This document shows, piece after piece, positions 26,389 through 36,400 of a DNA stretch of 50,063 nucleotides; position 1 is the stretch's first letter, and the number at the start of each line of letters is the position of its first letter. The stretch comes from Bryobacterales bacterium (GTDB lineage Bacteria; Acidobacteriota; Terriglobia; Bryobacterales; Bryobacteraceae), in contig JADZGD010000004.1 in the NCBI GenBank assembly GCA_020854055.1, positions 1 through 50,063 on the forward strand, given 5' to 3'. Made by a program: the position numbers and the translations under genes. The notes under the pieces are model-generated. The model searched no databases and had not been told where the DNA came from. It saw only the letters and a program-made list of their open reading frames with translations.

Positions 26389-29300
26389 GTGAATCGAATA
26401 AACTATTCTGTCGTAAAGGAGCGTGCGGTTACCTTGTGGCATCATGCTGGCCCTTCCGGCCTTAAATTCATACTGAACGTAATCATGGTTGTGCTGTTGG
26501 CGGGAGCCGCCACCGTCACGGGACAGACACTCCGCAGCGCCGTCGTAGGCTATGTTGCGGATTCCGATGGCCGTCCCGTACAAGGCGTGGAGGTGACTGC
26601 CCGGCAGGAGGAGACGGGTTTACAGCGACGGACCGTCTCGAACAGCGAGGGGACCTATAGTCTTCAGGAATTGCCTCTGGGATCCTATGAAGTTACGTTC
26701 GAACGCAGTGGTTTCCGCAAATTGCAGTACAGCAGCGTTCTGCAATCGGCCGGGCAGACGCGGACGCTGAACGCCACGCTGGAGATTGCTCAACTGCACC
26801 AGTCGATCGAGGTTCGCCAGGCCACGCCCGCGCTGGACGAGACCACCGATACGCTGGGCGCCCGCGTCGGGAAGCGGCAGATTGGCCACCTTCCGATCAA
26901 CGGGCACAACTGGTCCAATCTGACCGCCCTGACGGCCGGGGCAATCGACGCGGGCGGAAGCAACCAGCGCACCATACGCTTCGCCGGCCGCGCCAAGGAC
27001 GACAACAACTTCACCTACGACGGGGTGGATGCCACCAACATCGTCAACCAGTCTCAACCGGCGTTTGTGCGGCTGGCCATACCGACCGACACAATTGCCG
27101 AGTTCACGGTGGAGTCCATGCTTTCCACCGCGGCTTCCGGCCAGACAACCGGCGGGCAGATGAACCTGACCTCACCGTCGGGCACCAACCAGTTCCACGG
27201 GAGCCTGTTTGAATTCTTCCGGAACGATGTATTGGATGCGCGGGACCCGTTTGGCGCCGACCGGCCTGCGTTTCGCATGAATCAGTTTGGAGCGAGCGTG
27301 GGGGGGCCGGTTGTTAAGGATAGAATCTTCTTTTTTGCCGCCTACGAGGGAATCCGCCAGACGCTGGGGCAATCGCTGAACGGCTTCGTGCCAACCGAAG
27401 CGTTTCGCAGCCAGGTTGCCGCTCAATCGCCGGTGCTCGCGCGGATTGTCAACGCCTATCCGTTGGGCCAGACGCAGATCACCCCGCAAGTCGCGGCATT
27501 CGCGGGTAAGGGGACGCAATGGAATCACGAGGATTCCGGCATGGTCCGGCTCGACGACCGGTTTACCGATCACCTCAGTGTCTTTATCCGGTTGAACATG
27601 GATGCCGCCTTGAGCAGCGTTCCGTCGGTACAATCGGGACAGTATCTGAATGACCGGTTGATTACGGACTCGCGCCCGGTGAACGGTGTAATCAACCTGC
27701 TGGACGTCCTTTCCCCCACCGTGCTGAACGAGGTGCAGTTTGGCTTCAACAGGGGAACGCTGACCACCGCCAACAACGGGGACAACGGGTTGATCTACTC
27801 GGTTTCCGTACCGGGCTTCACGCCACAGAGCTTCAACAAGACCAGACCGGAAATCGGAAATTCATTCTCCTTCGGCGACCGTATCTCGATGGTGAAGGGG
27901 CGTCATGTACTCAAGGCCGGCGTGGAAATTCGCCGGATTCAATTCAATTCCGGCAATACGGAGAGCGGCGCAATCGGCTTCGCCTCGCTGGCCGATTTTG
28001 CCGCCAATCGCGTGAATTCCGCCAGTTACGCGGCGGAGTTGCCGATGAACGGACTGCGCAAAACCGGCTTTTACGGCTACATTCAGGATGAATACAAGTG
28101 GCGGCCGAACGTCACGTTGAACCTCGGGCTGCGCTATTCATTTTTTAACCGCTTTCATGAGGCTTTCGGCCGCGCGGTGCCTTTTGACTTCGCCACCTGC
28201 GGCGCGCAGGGTTTCTGTCCCGCCGGCGCTGAATTCGGCGAACCCAACCTGACGAATTTCGATCCCCGGGTAGCCATTGCGTGGGCACCCACAGCGCTGG
28301 GCGGAAATACCGTCATCCGGAGCGGGTTCGGGCTGTATCACGGTGACGGGCAGGTGGAGGACCAGAGCCTGCCGATCACGAACGAGGTCAAGCAGTACTC
28401 CCTGACCCAGGCCACAATACCTAACTTGAGCTTTCCGCTCGCGCCATTCATCAGCAGCGCGCCAGGGATCGCCTCGGCGAAATCAATGGACCGCCGGCGC
28501 AAAGACGCTTACACGTCCCAATGGGGCTTGTCGGTTCAGCAACTGATGCCTCAGAACTTCGTGGGGACTGTTTCCTACGTCGGCAGCACCGGAACCCATC
28601 TCTATACGAAGACCTATGTCAACATGCTCAATCCGGTGACGGGCCTGCGCCCGTATCCGAATTTCGGCCTGGTGGAGTTTCGCGGAAACCAGAACAACAG
28701 TTCCTTTCAGGCCCTGCAGGCATCGCTGCGCCGCTCGTTCGAACGCGGTCTGCTGCTTGCGGTCAACTACATGTGGTCGCACGAAATCGACGATGGATCG
28801 CTGGGCGCCGGAGACGCCGTGTATCCTCAAAACACTTTCTGTCGGGCATGCGAGCGCGCCAGCGGCAATTTTGACGCCCGTCATGTGTTCAACGGCAACG
28901 GAGTTTATCAGCTTCCCTTCGGACGAGGCCGCAGGAATTTGAGCCAACCGGGAATGGCCAGCGCGCTGCTGGGAGGATGGGACCTGTCGTCCATTTTCAC
29001 GGCCCGCACGGGAATGCCGGTGAACGTCACCATAGACCGCCGCAGTTCGGATGTGCCTGGCGGGAACTCCAGCTCCCAGCGGCCTGATCTGGTGCCGGGC
29101 GTCTCACTCACTCCGCCTCAAGGTTCGACAGTGGCCAACTGGATCAATCCGGCTGCCTTCGCCGCCCCGGTATCGCGAACGTTCGGCAACGCGGGCCGCA
29201 ATCTTGTCCGCGGCCCCGGCGCCTGGCAACTGGATCTGAGCTTGACCAGGAATATTCAGTTGAGTGAGCCGCTCCGGCTGCAATTCCGGGCCGATGCGTT

Positions 29301-29454
29301 CAATCTCTTCAATCACCCGCAATACGGAGTTCCCCAATCGAACCTCTCTGCCGGCCCGGGCAACTTTGGCGCAATTCTCACAACGCTGAACACCTCACCG
29401 GTCGGAACGGGAACGCCACGCCAGATTCAGTTTATGCTGCGGTTAAGTTTTTGA
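26389..29454 (+). CDS. TonB-dependent receptor-like outer-membrane protein with carboxypeptidase regulatory domain (Oar-like)
   Basis: This 1021-aa protein is of the acidobacterial type. It has a signal segment (about residues 25-45), a carboxypeptidase-regulatory Ig-like domain (about 47-135, VVGYVADSDGRPVQGVEVTARQ), a plug region (about 140-290, with FAGRAKDDNNFTYDGVDATN) and a long outer-membrane barrel ending in LRLSF, with the terminal Phe used for barrel insertion. Such proteins import large ligands such as glycans, but the ligand is unknown. The start is uncertain: GTG 26389, or TTG 26434 with AAAGGAG (26415-26421) upstream, which gives a more usual signal peptide. Confidence 0.88.
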   Translation: MNRINYSVVKERAVTLWHHAGPSGLKFILNVIMVVLLAGAATVTGQTLRSAVVGYVADSDGRPVQGVEVTARQEETGLQRRTVSNSEGTYSLQELPLGSYEVTFERSGFRKLQYSSVLQSAGQTRTLNATLEIAQLHQSIEVRQATPALDETTDTLGARVGKRQIGHLPINGHNWSNLTALTAGAIDAGGSNQRTIRFAGRAKDDNNFTYDGVDATNIVNQSQPAFVRLAIPTDTIAEFTVESMLSTAASGQTTGGQMNLTSPSGTNQFHGSLFEFFRNDVLDARDPFGADRPAFRMNQFGASVGGPVVKDRIFFFAAYEGIRQTLGQSLNGFVPTEAFRSQVAAQSPVLARIVNAYPLGQTQITPQVAAFAGKGTQWNHEDSGMVRLDDRFTDHLSVFIRLNMDAALSSVPSVQSGQYLNDRLITDSRPVNGVINLLDVLSPTVLNEVQFGFNRGTLTTANNGDNGLIYSVSVPGFTPQSFNKTRPEIGNSFSFGDRISMVKGRHVLKAGVEIRRIQFNSGNTESGAIGFASLADFAANRVNSASYAAELPMNGLRKTGFYGYIQDEYKWRPNVTLNLGLRYSFFNRFHEAFGRAVPFDFATCGAQGFCPAGAEFGEPNLTNFDPRVAIAWAPTALGGNTVIRSGFGLYHGDGQVEDQSLPITNEVKQYSLTQATIPNLSFPLAPFISSAPGIASAKSMDRRRKDAYTSQWGLSVQQLMPQNFVGTVSYVGSTGTHLYTKTYVNMLNPVTGLRPYPNFGLVEFRGNQNNSSFQALQASLRRSFERGLLLAVNYMWSHEIDDGSLGAGDAVYPQNTFCRACERASGNFDARHVFNGNGVYQLPFGRGRRNLSQPGMASALLGGWDLSSIFTARTGMPVNVTIDRRSSDVPGGNSSSQRPDLVPGVSLTPPQGSTVANWINPAAFAAPVSRTFGNAGRNLVRGPGAWQLDLSLTRNIQLSEPLRLQFRADAFNLFNHPQYGVPQSNLSAGPGNFGAILTTLNTSPVGTGTPRQIQFMLRLSF

Positions 29455-29470
29455 GTGACAATAGGTATTT

Positions 29471-29809
29471 ATGGCGGCATACAAGATCTTTCGCATGAAG
29501 GATGCTCCGCGCCAGCAGTTCCGCTGGGCGCCGCACACCAGTGGCATAACCCAGGTGAAGCCAAAGGACTACCTCGAGGATGGGACGGTGGAAGCACCCA
29601 GTCCTTATGGGGCTTGGTCCGCGCTGAAGGAATCCGCGGCGCCATTGGAGGTGGGAGACCTGTTGCAACCGGAGGATGGCGCCCTGCGAATCTATAAGTA
29701 TGTCGGATTTGAAGAGGCAAAATGGCTGGTACCCGAGGTCAAGGGAGGGGTGGAAACCGGAGCGATTCCGGCCGCCGCGGCTTCGGAAGGGGCAGAGTTC
29801 CGGGCCTGA
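29471..29809 (+). CDS. small conserved hypothetical protein
   Basis: This 112-aa soluble protein has no signal peptide or recognisable motif. Tryptophan/tyrosine-rich segments (QQFRWAPHTSG, SPYGAWSALKES, LRIYKYVGFEEAKW) suggest a compact single domain. It follows the first TonB-receptor-like gene by 16 bases and may share its transcript. The coding reading rests on frame openness, position and an ATG with TAGGT upstream. Function unknown. Confidence 0.65.
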   Translation: MAAYKIFRMKDAPRQQFRWAPHTSGITQVKPKDYLEDGTVEAPSPYGAWSALKESAAPLEVGDLLQPEDGALRIYKYVGFEEAKWLVPEVKGGVETGAIPAAAASEGAEFRA

Positions 29810-29870
29810 GAGTGGACTCGTTGTGATCGGAGTCGCAAAACCAGCCGGGAACTGAGTGTAAGATTAGAAA

Positions 29871-30440
29871 ATGCGTCTTTCTCCGAACGAGGCGGATCGC
29901 CTAAACTCGTTCGCGCTTGTGGCGTACATTCGTGGTTCGTTAGGGCGATTTCTGGATGATCTAAGGCTTGAGATCGCTCCTAACTGCAATCCACACGCAC
30001 ATGTCAGCATCCTGCCGCCCAGGCCGATCCACGGATCAGCCGACGAGGCATGGGAGCACATCCGGACACGGGTGGAAGATATTCCGGCCTTTCCTGTTCG
30101 CATTGCGGAGATCGAGGTATTTCCCGTCACTTCAGTAATCTACATCGCACTCGGGCAGGGTAGGAGTGATCTGGAGCAGATGCATCGGGCCTTGAATACG
30201 GGGTTGTTGGATTTTCAGGAACCGTTCAAGTACCATCCGCATATCACCCTGGCCCAGGAGATTCCGCTGCCGGATGTTGTCCCGGCTTTGGAACTCGCCC
30301 GGCACCGCTGGCGCGAGTGGTCCCATGAGCGGGAATTTCTGGTCGATAACGTCACCTTCGTGCAGAATACCGGACAGTGCGGCTGGCGAGATTTGGCGTG
30401 TTGCTCCCTGGATGGAACTCCTTCGTTTCACGAGAGGTAG
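29871..30440 (+). CDS. 2'-5' RNA ligase family (2H phosphoesterase) protein
   Basis: The 189-aa protein has the two H-x-[ST] motifs that define the 2H phosphoesterase superfamily: H44-V-S46 in HAHVSILPP and H124-I-T126 in HPHITLAQE. These bracket a central cleft that acts on 2'-5' or cyclic phosphate bonds in RNA or nucleotides. The physiological substrate is unknown, as for most bacterial members. It stands alone, 61 bases after a small hypothetical gene, and converges on an uncharacterised gene. Confidence 0.85.
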   Translation: MRLSPNEADRLNSFALVAYIRGSLGRFLDDLRLEIAPNCNPHAHVSILPPRPIHGSADEAWEHIRTRVEDIPAFPVRIAEIEVFPVTSVIYIALGQGRSDLEQMHRALNTGLLDFQEPFKYHPHITLAQEIPLPDVVPALELARHRWREWSHEREFLVDNVTFVQNTGQCGWRDLACCSLDGTPSFHER

Positions 30441-30458
30441 CAGCGCTTACTTCGCGTA

Positions 30459-30941
30459 TCACTCAAAAAATTTCATCTGCCCGGTGGGCTTCTCCTTCTT
30501 ACGTGGCTGCCGCAGTGGGCTGCCAACGACGCCCAGCACCTGGACATCACTCAACGCCTGGCGGGGAACAAAGATTTTTTGGCTGTTCCAAACTCCTTCC
30601 GGGGGCGTCACGGAGATACCGGCGGGCTCGAACAACAGCAGATTGTTAGCGATCAATCCCTCCATCTGCTGGCCGTCACGGAAGACCAACCGGACCCACA
30701 AACCGTGCGCCTTGGGGCGATTGGCAAATACCAACTTGTTGGGCGGCGGCGGATCGGCGTCGAAATCTCTAACAAAACAAACAGCTTTTACGTCCCGATA
30801 GGGAACTGCCAGGAGGCTACCGGAGGCGGATAGCAGTTCCACACCGTGTTCGGCCAGGAACGTCTGCGGATTCACGAACCCGCTTAAGGGTTCACGGTCG
30901 AATCGCAGGACGATCGTCTTTTTTGTGGTGGATCCCGCCAA
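30459..30941 (-). CDS. conserved hypothetical protein
   Basis: The 160-aa soluble protein has a mostly beta pattern: KTIVLRFDREPLSGFV, VELLSASGSLLAVPYRDVKAVCFVRDF, LWVRLVFRDGQQMEGL. Such strands resemble Sm-like or PilZ-like beta barrels, but I do not recognise a family. The C-terminus is basic (RQPRKKEKPTGQMKFFE). It is divergent from the recombinase gene and converges on the 2H phosphoesterase with 18 bases between. Function unknown. Confidence 0.7.
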   Translation of the reverse strand: MAGSTTKKTIVLRFDREPLSGFVNPQTFLAEHGVELLSASGSLLAVPYRDVKAVCFVRDFDADPPPPNKLVFANRPKAHGLWVRLVFRDGQQMEGLIANNLLLFEPAGISVTPPEGVWNSQKIFVPRQALSDVQVLGVVGSPLRQPRKKEKPTGQMKFFE

Positions 30942-31049
30942 ATTTTCTCTCCGCTGGTGTCATCGGGCGCGTATAACCATAACTTCTCCCGACCCAATAT
31001 GTTGGCACCATCTTCCAAACAATTTCGCGGTTATTGTATCATTGGCAGG

Positions 31050-31937
31050 ATGCGGGTAGGATCAACGGCGCCACCTTCGATCGCGGCATTCCTGAACTAC
31101 TGCCGTGCCGAGAAGGGACTGGCGCACAATTCGATTACTGCGTACCGGCGCGATCTTATTGATTTCTCACACTTTATCGAAGTCTCTGGGACTGCGGAAG
31201 GCGACGCCGTACGACCCTACCTTGACCATCTCTACGCTGCCGGACTATCCAGCCGCACGATTGCCCGCCGCCTGACCTCGCTGCGCAACTATTTCGCATT
31301 TCAACTGCGGGAGGGAGCCATCGGGTCGGATCCGACGCTGTTGATACCGTTGCCCAAACAATGGTCGCAATTACCCAAGTATCTGAATTTAGAAGAGATA
31401 GACAGGATTGCAGAGACGCCCGCCGAGACTGCGACCGGATTGCGCAATCGCGCGATGATCGAACTTCTGTTTGCCACCGGATTACGGGTGTCGGAACTCT
31501 GCCAGGTGGAATCGGCCGATCTGGACCAGGAAGCCGGAATCATCCGCGTGGTTGGCAAGGGCGGTAAGCACCGGTTGGTGCCGGTGGGAAAACAGGCCCT
31601 GGCGGCGGTGAGCGAGTATTTGGAGAGCGGCCGGGCGCAACTGCTCAAAGCGCGATCCAGCCGGTTTCTATTCATCACCGCGCGTGGCGGGCCGCTGACG
31701 CGGCAGGCGTTTTGGCATCTGCTGAAACTTTGTGGTAAGAAAGCCGGTGTATTTCGAGATTTGAGCCCGCATGTGTTGCGGCACAGCTTTGCGACCCACC
31801 TTCTTGAAGGGGGCGCGGATTTGAGAAGCTTGCAGACCATGCTGGGGCACTCGGACATTTCCACGACGCAGATCTACACCCATGTGGCGCGATCGCGTCT
31901 GAGGCAGACGATCGAACAGCATCACCCGAGAGCTTGA
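31050..31937 (+). CDS. xerD: XerC/XerD-type tyrosine recombinase
   Basis: The 295-aa recombinase probably resolves chromosome dimers at dif. The N-terminal SAM-like domain (about 7-90) and catalytic domain carry the full set R146 (GLRVSEL), K170 (GKGGKHR), H241 and R244 (HVLRHSFATHLL), H267 (LGHSDISTT) and nucleophile Y276 (IYTHV). The length is typical of XerD. The frame is open from 30957, but ATG 31050 begins right before the conserved domain. It is a housekeeping-like gene, with no phage or integron features beside it, and xerC versus xerD cannot be settled from the sequence alone. Confidence 0.88.
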   Translation: MRVGSTAPPSIAAFLNYCRAEKGLAHNSITAYRRDLIDFSHFIEVSGTAEGDAVRPYLDHLYAAGLSSRTIARRLTSLRNYFAFQLREGAIGSDPTLLIPLPKQWSQLPKYLNLEEIDRIAETPAETATGLRNRAMIELLFATGLRVSELCQVESADLDQEAGIIRVVGKGGKHRLVPVGKQALAAVSEYLESGRAQLLKARSSRFLFITARGGPLTRQAFWHLLKLCGKKAGVFRDLSPHVLRHSFATHLLEGGADLRSLQTMLGHSDISTTQIYTHVARSRLRQTIEQHHPRA

Positions 31938-31956
31938 ACGGTTCCGTGCCCGGAGG

Positions 31957-33339
31957 ATGTCATTTCCGGCCGGTTTGGACACGACGACCATGAGCGACTA
32001 CATGTTTATGTTGGAGAGCCATTTAAGCGCCGATCAGACGCGAGTGGTTTCCCAGGTGCAGTCCGCGGCGAGCGGGCTCGGGTTCGCTTTGTTCCTGACC
32101 GGGGGAGCCATGCGCGACATGCTTGGCGGGTTTCCGATCAACGATCTGGATTTTGCCGTCGAGGGTAACGCGCTCAAACTGGCGAATGAGCTTGGTGAGA
32201 ACGGAACCGAGGTGCTGGAGGCCAACGAGCATCGACGGACCGTGGAACTCCGGTTCCCGGGGGGTGTGAGGGGCAGCGTGAGTTCGACCCGGCAGGAGCG
32301 CTCCATTCGCAGCGGGGCCAAGCTGCAGATTCCGCGGGCGACCATCCATGAAGACCTGCGGTCGCGCGACTTTACGATTAACGCGATCGCGCTCTCGCTG
32401 AACCGCGCGTCGCGCGGCTTGCTGCTCGATCCCAACAACGGCCTGGCCGACCTGGAACGGCGCGAGTTGCGCGCTATCTCCAACTACAGCTTCCATGACG
32501 ATCCATCCCGGCTGATCCGGTTGATCCGGCTGCGGACGCGACTGCACTTCACCGTGGCTGAACGGACGTGGCAGCAGTATCAAAACGCGCGGGAGGCCGG
32601 GTTGGAGTTGAAGATCACGCCGGCGGCCTTGATGCGCGAATTACGCAGCTTCGCCTCGGAGCCGGATGTGGGCGAGCTGCTCAAGGCGTTGGACGAATGT
32701 GGCTTGATGAGGCTGTTCTCCCCGGCGCTGAGCGGGGCGAATCTCAATATCGCGGCGTTTATCCGGCTGCAGAAGATGTACCGGATGGTTCCATTTGGCG
32801 TGGATTTTCCGGTCGATGATTTCGGGCTGTTTCTGTATACGCTGACCGAAAAACTCAGCCGTGGCGAGCGAACGGCGATGCTGAACGCGCTGGACGTGCC
32901 GGTGGAGGACCGCCAGGCGGTACGGGCGTTACCGACGCGCTCGGCGGCGCTGGAAAAGCAGTTGGCTTCACCGCAGTTGTCGAAGCCATCACTGCTGTTT
33001 ACCGTGCTCTCCAAATCCACGCCGGCGGCCATTCTGTTCACGCTACTGCACAGCAGCCAGCGGTCGACGCAGGACCGTATTCGCAACTACCTGCAAAAGT
33101 ATCTTCCGGCATCGCAGGAAGTGACCGCGGCCGAAGTAGAGGCCGCGGCCGGCGCTGCTCCCGGTACGCCGAAGTTCGAGCGCAAGCAGCAGGAACTGGT
33201 TGCCGCCCGGCTGGACGCACGCCCGAAGCGGGCCCCTGAACCGGCTCCCGAACCCGAGCCCGCACCGGTGAAACCCGCCGGCACGCCCTGGGGCGGCCGC
33301 CGCGGGCGGCGCCCTTCATCCAGCCCGGGCCCGGTCTGA
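31957..33339 (+). CDS. tRNA nucleotidyltransferase/poly(A) polymerase family protein with basic C-terminal tail
   Basis: This 460-aa class II nucleotidyltransferase adds CCA to tRNA or A tails to RNA. Catalytic landmarks are GGAMRD (49-54), DLD (63-65, metal-binding Asp pair), RDFTINAIAL and DDPSRLIRLIRLRTRL. The C-terminal 60 residues are unusual: a Pro/Glu repeat (APEPAPEPEPAP) followed by a basic GGRRGRRPSSSPG tail that may bind RNA. CCA-adding and A-adding activity cannot be told apart here. ATG 31957 has GGAGG directly adjacent, which is too close; ATG 31990 is the alternative. It lies 20 bases after the recombinase. Confidence 0.87.
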   Translation: MSFPAGLDTTTMSDYMFMLESHLSADQTRVVSQVQSAASGLGFALFLTGGAMRDMLGGFPINDLDFAVEGNALKLANELGENGTEVLEANEHRRTVELRFPGGVRGSVSSTRQERSIRSGAKLQIPRATIHEDLRSRDFTINAIALSLNRASRGLLLDPNNGLADLERRELRAISNYSFHDDPSRLIRLIRLRTRLHFTVAERTWQQYQNAREAGLELKITPAALMRELRSFASEPDVGELLKALDECGLMRLFSPALSGANLNIAAFIRLQKMYRMVPFGVDFPVDDFGLFLYTLTEKLSRGERTAMLNALDVPVEDRQAVRALPTRSAALEKQLASPQLSKPSLLFTVLSKSTPAAILFTLLHSSQRSTQDRIRNYLQKYLPASQEVTAAEVEAAAGAAPGTPKFERKQQELVAARLDARPKRAPEPAPEPEPAPVKPAGTPWGGRRGRRPSSSPGPV

Positions 33340-33393
33340 GATATTTTCACACCGTAGGCCAGGCGTCATTCAGTAGAGTCCTCATAAAAATTA

Positions 33394-33420
33394 TTGACTC
33401 CCCAAGCGAGTTGTGATAAT
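33394..33420 (+). promoter_or_regulatory. sigma70-like promoter of the second TonB-receptor-like gene
   Basis: TTGACT (33394-33399) and GATAAT (33415-33420) are spaced 15 bases, slightly short, and both hexamers resemble those of the suf promoter. The predicted start of transcription is about 22 bases before the ribosome-binding site GAGGTGG (33438-33444) of ATG 33449. Confidence 0.5.
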
Positions 33421-33448
33421 TTCACATCACTCCACTTGAGGTGGCCGC

Positions 33449-36400
33449 ATGATTTCCAAGCTAGCTTATGTCTCGCTTCTGGCGCTGCCGTTGCTGTGCC
33501 AGACCTACACCGGTTCGATCCGTGGCCGGGTTACCGATCCCACCGGGTTACCAGTCCCGAACGCCCAGGTGTCCATCACCGAGGTAAGCACGAATTCGCT
33601 CAGCCGGACGGTGACCAACGCCGGCGGAGACTACCTGGTGAGTTTTCTGAAACCGGGCGAGTACCGCATCCAGGTGGTAGCCGCCGGGTTCAAGGAGGCG
33701 CTGCAGGCAGGGCTGCAGTTGCAACTGAACCAGAGCATGACCACCGACATTCAGATGCAACTTGGCTCGGTCAACGAGTCGGTTGAGGTCTCCGCGAGCG
33801 CGACGCAGTTGAATGTGGTGTCGCCGGAGATCGGCCACGTGGTGGGCACCGAACAGTTGATGAACGTTCCCCTCATCGCCACCAATTCGCGGGGACGCTC
33901 TCCGGTGCTGCTGGCCAAGCTGGTTCCCGGTGTCACCTCCACCAGCGCCAACAACTCGAACATCAACAACTTCAGCTTCGGCGGCGGCCGCCCGGTAACC
34001 AACGAGATCATGGTGGATGGTCTGCCTACCACCAACCCGTCGGATCAGACCTATACGCTGACGCCGAGCCCGGACTCGGTACAGGAATTCAAAGTGCTGA
34101 CCACGCCCTTTTCGGCGGAATTCGGCCATACCGGCGGCGGTATCATGATGCTCACCTCGCGCGGCGGCACCAATATGTATCATGGCGCGTTCTATGACTA
34201 CTTCCGCAACCGCCTGTTGAATAACCGCAACGTGTTCCAGACCACCAAGTCGTCATTGAAATACGTTCAAAATGATCCCGGTGCAACCTTCGGCGGGCCG
34301 GTTCTGATCCCGAAATTGTACAACGGCCGTGACAAGACGTTCTTCTTCACCGATTTCAATGTCACCCTGGCCTCAAACGGCAACCTCTACACACAATTGG
34401 TACCAACGGCGACCGAACTGGGCGGCGACTTCTCGCAGACCCTTGCGGCCGGTAAACCGATGACAATCTACGACCCGGCTACCACACGGCTGGGACCGGA
34501 CGGCAAGAGCTACCTCCGCGACCCGTTCGCTTCGAATCGGATTCCAACGGCGCGCTTCGACACTTCCGGCGCCCAGATCGTAAAGTTTTACCCGGCTGCC
34601 AATGGCGCATTTCCAGGCAACCTGAACTATAGCGTGAACCCGCCACAGATCCGCCAGACGTGGCAGTGGCTGGCGCGCCTGGATCACAATTTCAGCTCCA
34701 ACGACCGCTTCTTCGGCCGTATCGGCGGGTACAATCCGAACTCTGACGCACAACCTCGCATCCTGAACAAGGCGAACAATGACACCTCGGGAGGCTTTCG
34801 CGACACGCAGATTACGCTGAGTTATACGCACGTCTTCGGGCCACGCGTGGTGAACGACGCCCGCGTTGGCTTCGTTCAGGAGCACAACTACACGCTTGCA
34901 TCCAGCGCTCCTTCGCCAGAGCTTGGAATCAAGAACGTGACGCTGAACGAATTTCCGATCGTCGCCGTTCAGAACCAAAACCTGATCCAACTCGGATCCA
35001 AACCCTCCGATGGCGACCGCGACCGTAGCTACGTCTTTTCCGAAGCGCTCAACTTCATCTATGGCCGCCACACGCTGAAGTTTGGTGGCGATTACCGCAG
35101 GCAGATGTACAACTTTTGGAGTCCCGGCAAACTCGGAGGCCAGTATACTTTCTCCGGCATCTTCACAAGCCTGCCGGGCACCCAGGGCACCGGTGCCGGG
35201 CTGGCCGACCTGCTGCTTGGTTATCCGTCGGCAACCGCGATCAATATTACCGACTACACCTTCCGGATGAACATCAACTGCGCCGGCGCTTATGTCCAGG
35301 ACGATATCAAGCTTTCGCCGCGATTCACCCTGAACCTGGGCGTACGATGGGAGTACAACGGCCCCTATTCGGAAGCGAACGGTCAGTTCGCCAGCTTCAA
35401 TCCGACTTTGAAGAATCGCACCACCGGTAATCCGGGCGAGGTCGAATTCGCCAAAGTGGACTTCAAGGGCAGCCACTTTTCACCCAACGTATACACCAAT
35501 TTCCTGCCCCGTATCGGTTTCGCCTGGAATGTGTTTCCCAAGTGGGTTATCCGTGGCGGCTATGGCATGTACCTTTTGCCCACGATCGGCTATTCCGGCT
35601 TCGGACCGGTCTCTCAATACAGCGTCAACGCGAGTTTTCCGAGCCTGGACGGAATCACGCCGCGCTACCAGTTGCAGAACGGCGTACCGCCGTACTCGTT
35701 CAACGTGGACGCCTCCGGCCGGCCAAACATCCCGGCCAGTCTGACGTCGCCGAGTTCAAACGTCACCATGTTGGAGCCGCGCTCACGTTCAGCCTATAAC
35801 CAGTCCTGGCAGTTTGGCTTCCAGCGCCAGATTGGGGATACCTGGCTGGCCGAGGTGGATTATGTCGCCACGAAGGGAGTCAAGCTTCCCAGCGTTTATT
35901 CGTTGAACCAGCTTTATTCCTGGAATTGGGGACCCGGTAACCGCCAGGCGCTCCGGCCGTTCCCGCAGTATGCCGGTGTCTCGGGGTTGTTAAATGACGG
36001 CAACTCGATGTATAACTCGCTGCAGGCCAAGCTGGAACATCGCTGGAGCAACGGCCTGCTGGTACAGGCGGCCTATACATTCAGCAAGTTGATCAATGAC
36101 ATCGACGGACCGTCACGGGCCAACGGCGCGACACCGCAGGATTATTACAATCTGAGGGCCGAGCGCGGCGTGGGCGGTTACGACATTCCCCAGCGTTTCG
36201 TTACCAGTTTCGTCTACCAGGTACCGCTTGGCCGGGACGGGAAGCACCTGAACGACATTCCGGTAGTGAAAGACATCATTGGCGGCTGGCAGGTTTCCGG
36301 CATCACCGAGTTTCAGATTGGCCTGCCGATGACCATCACCCAGAGCTATACGTCGTGGGGGCCGAGCAACCAGCGGCCGAACATCGTTTCAGGACAATCG

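Noticed and set aside
34373..35476. 367-codon open frame antisense to the second receptor
   Set aside because: Shadow of the TonB-receptor-like barrel; no start signal or domain.
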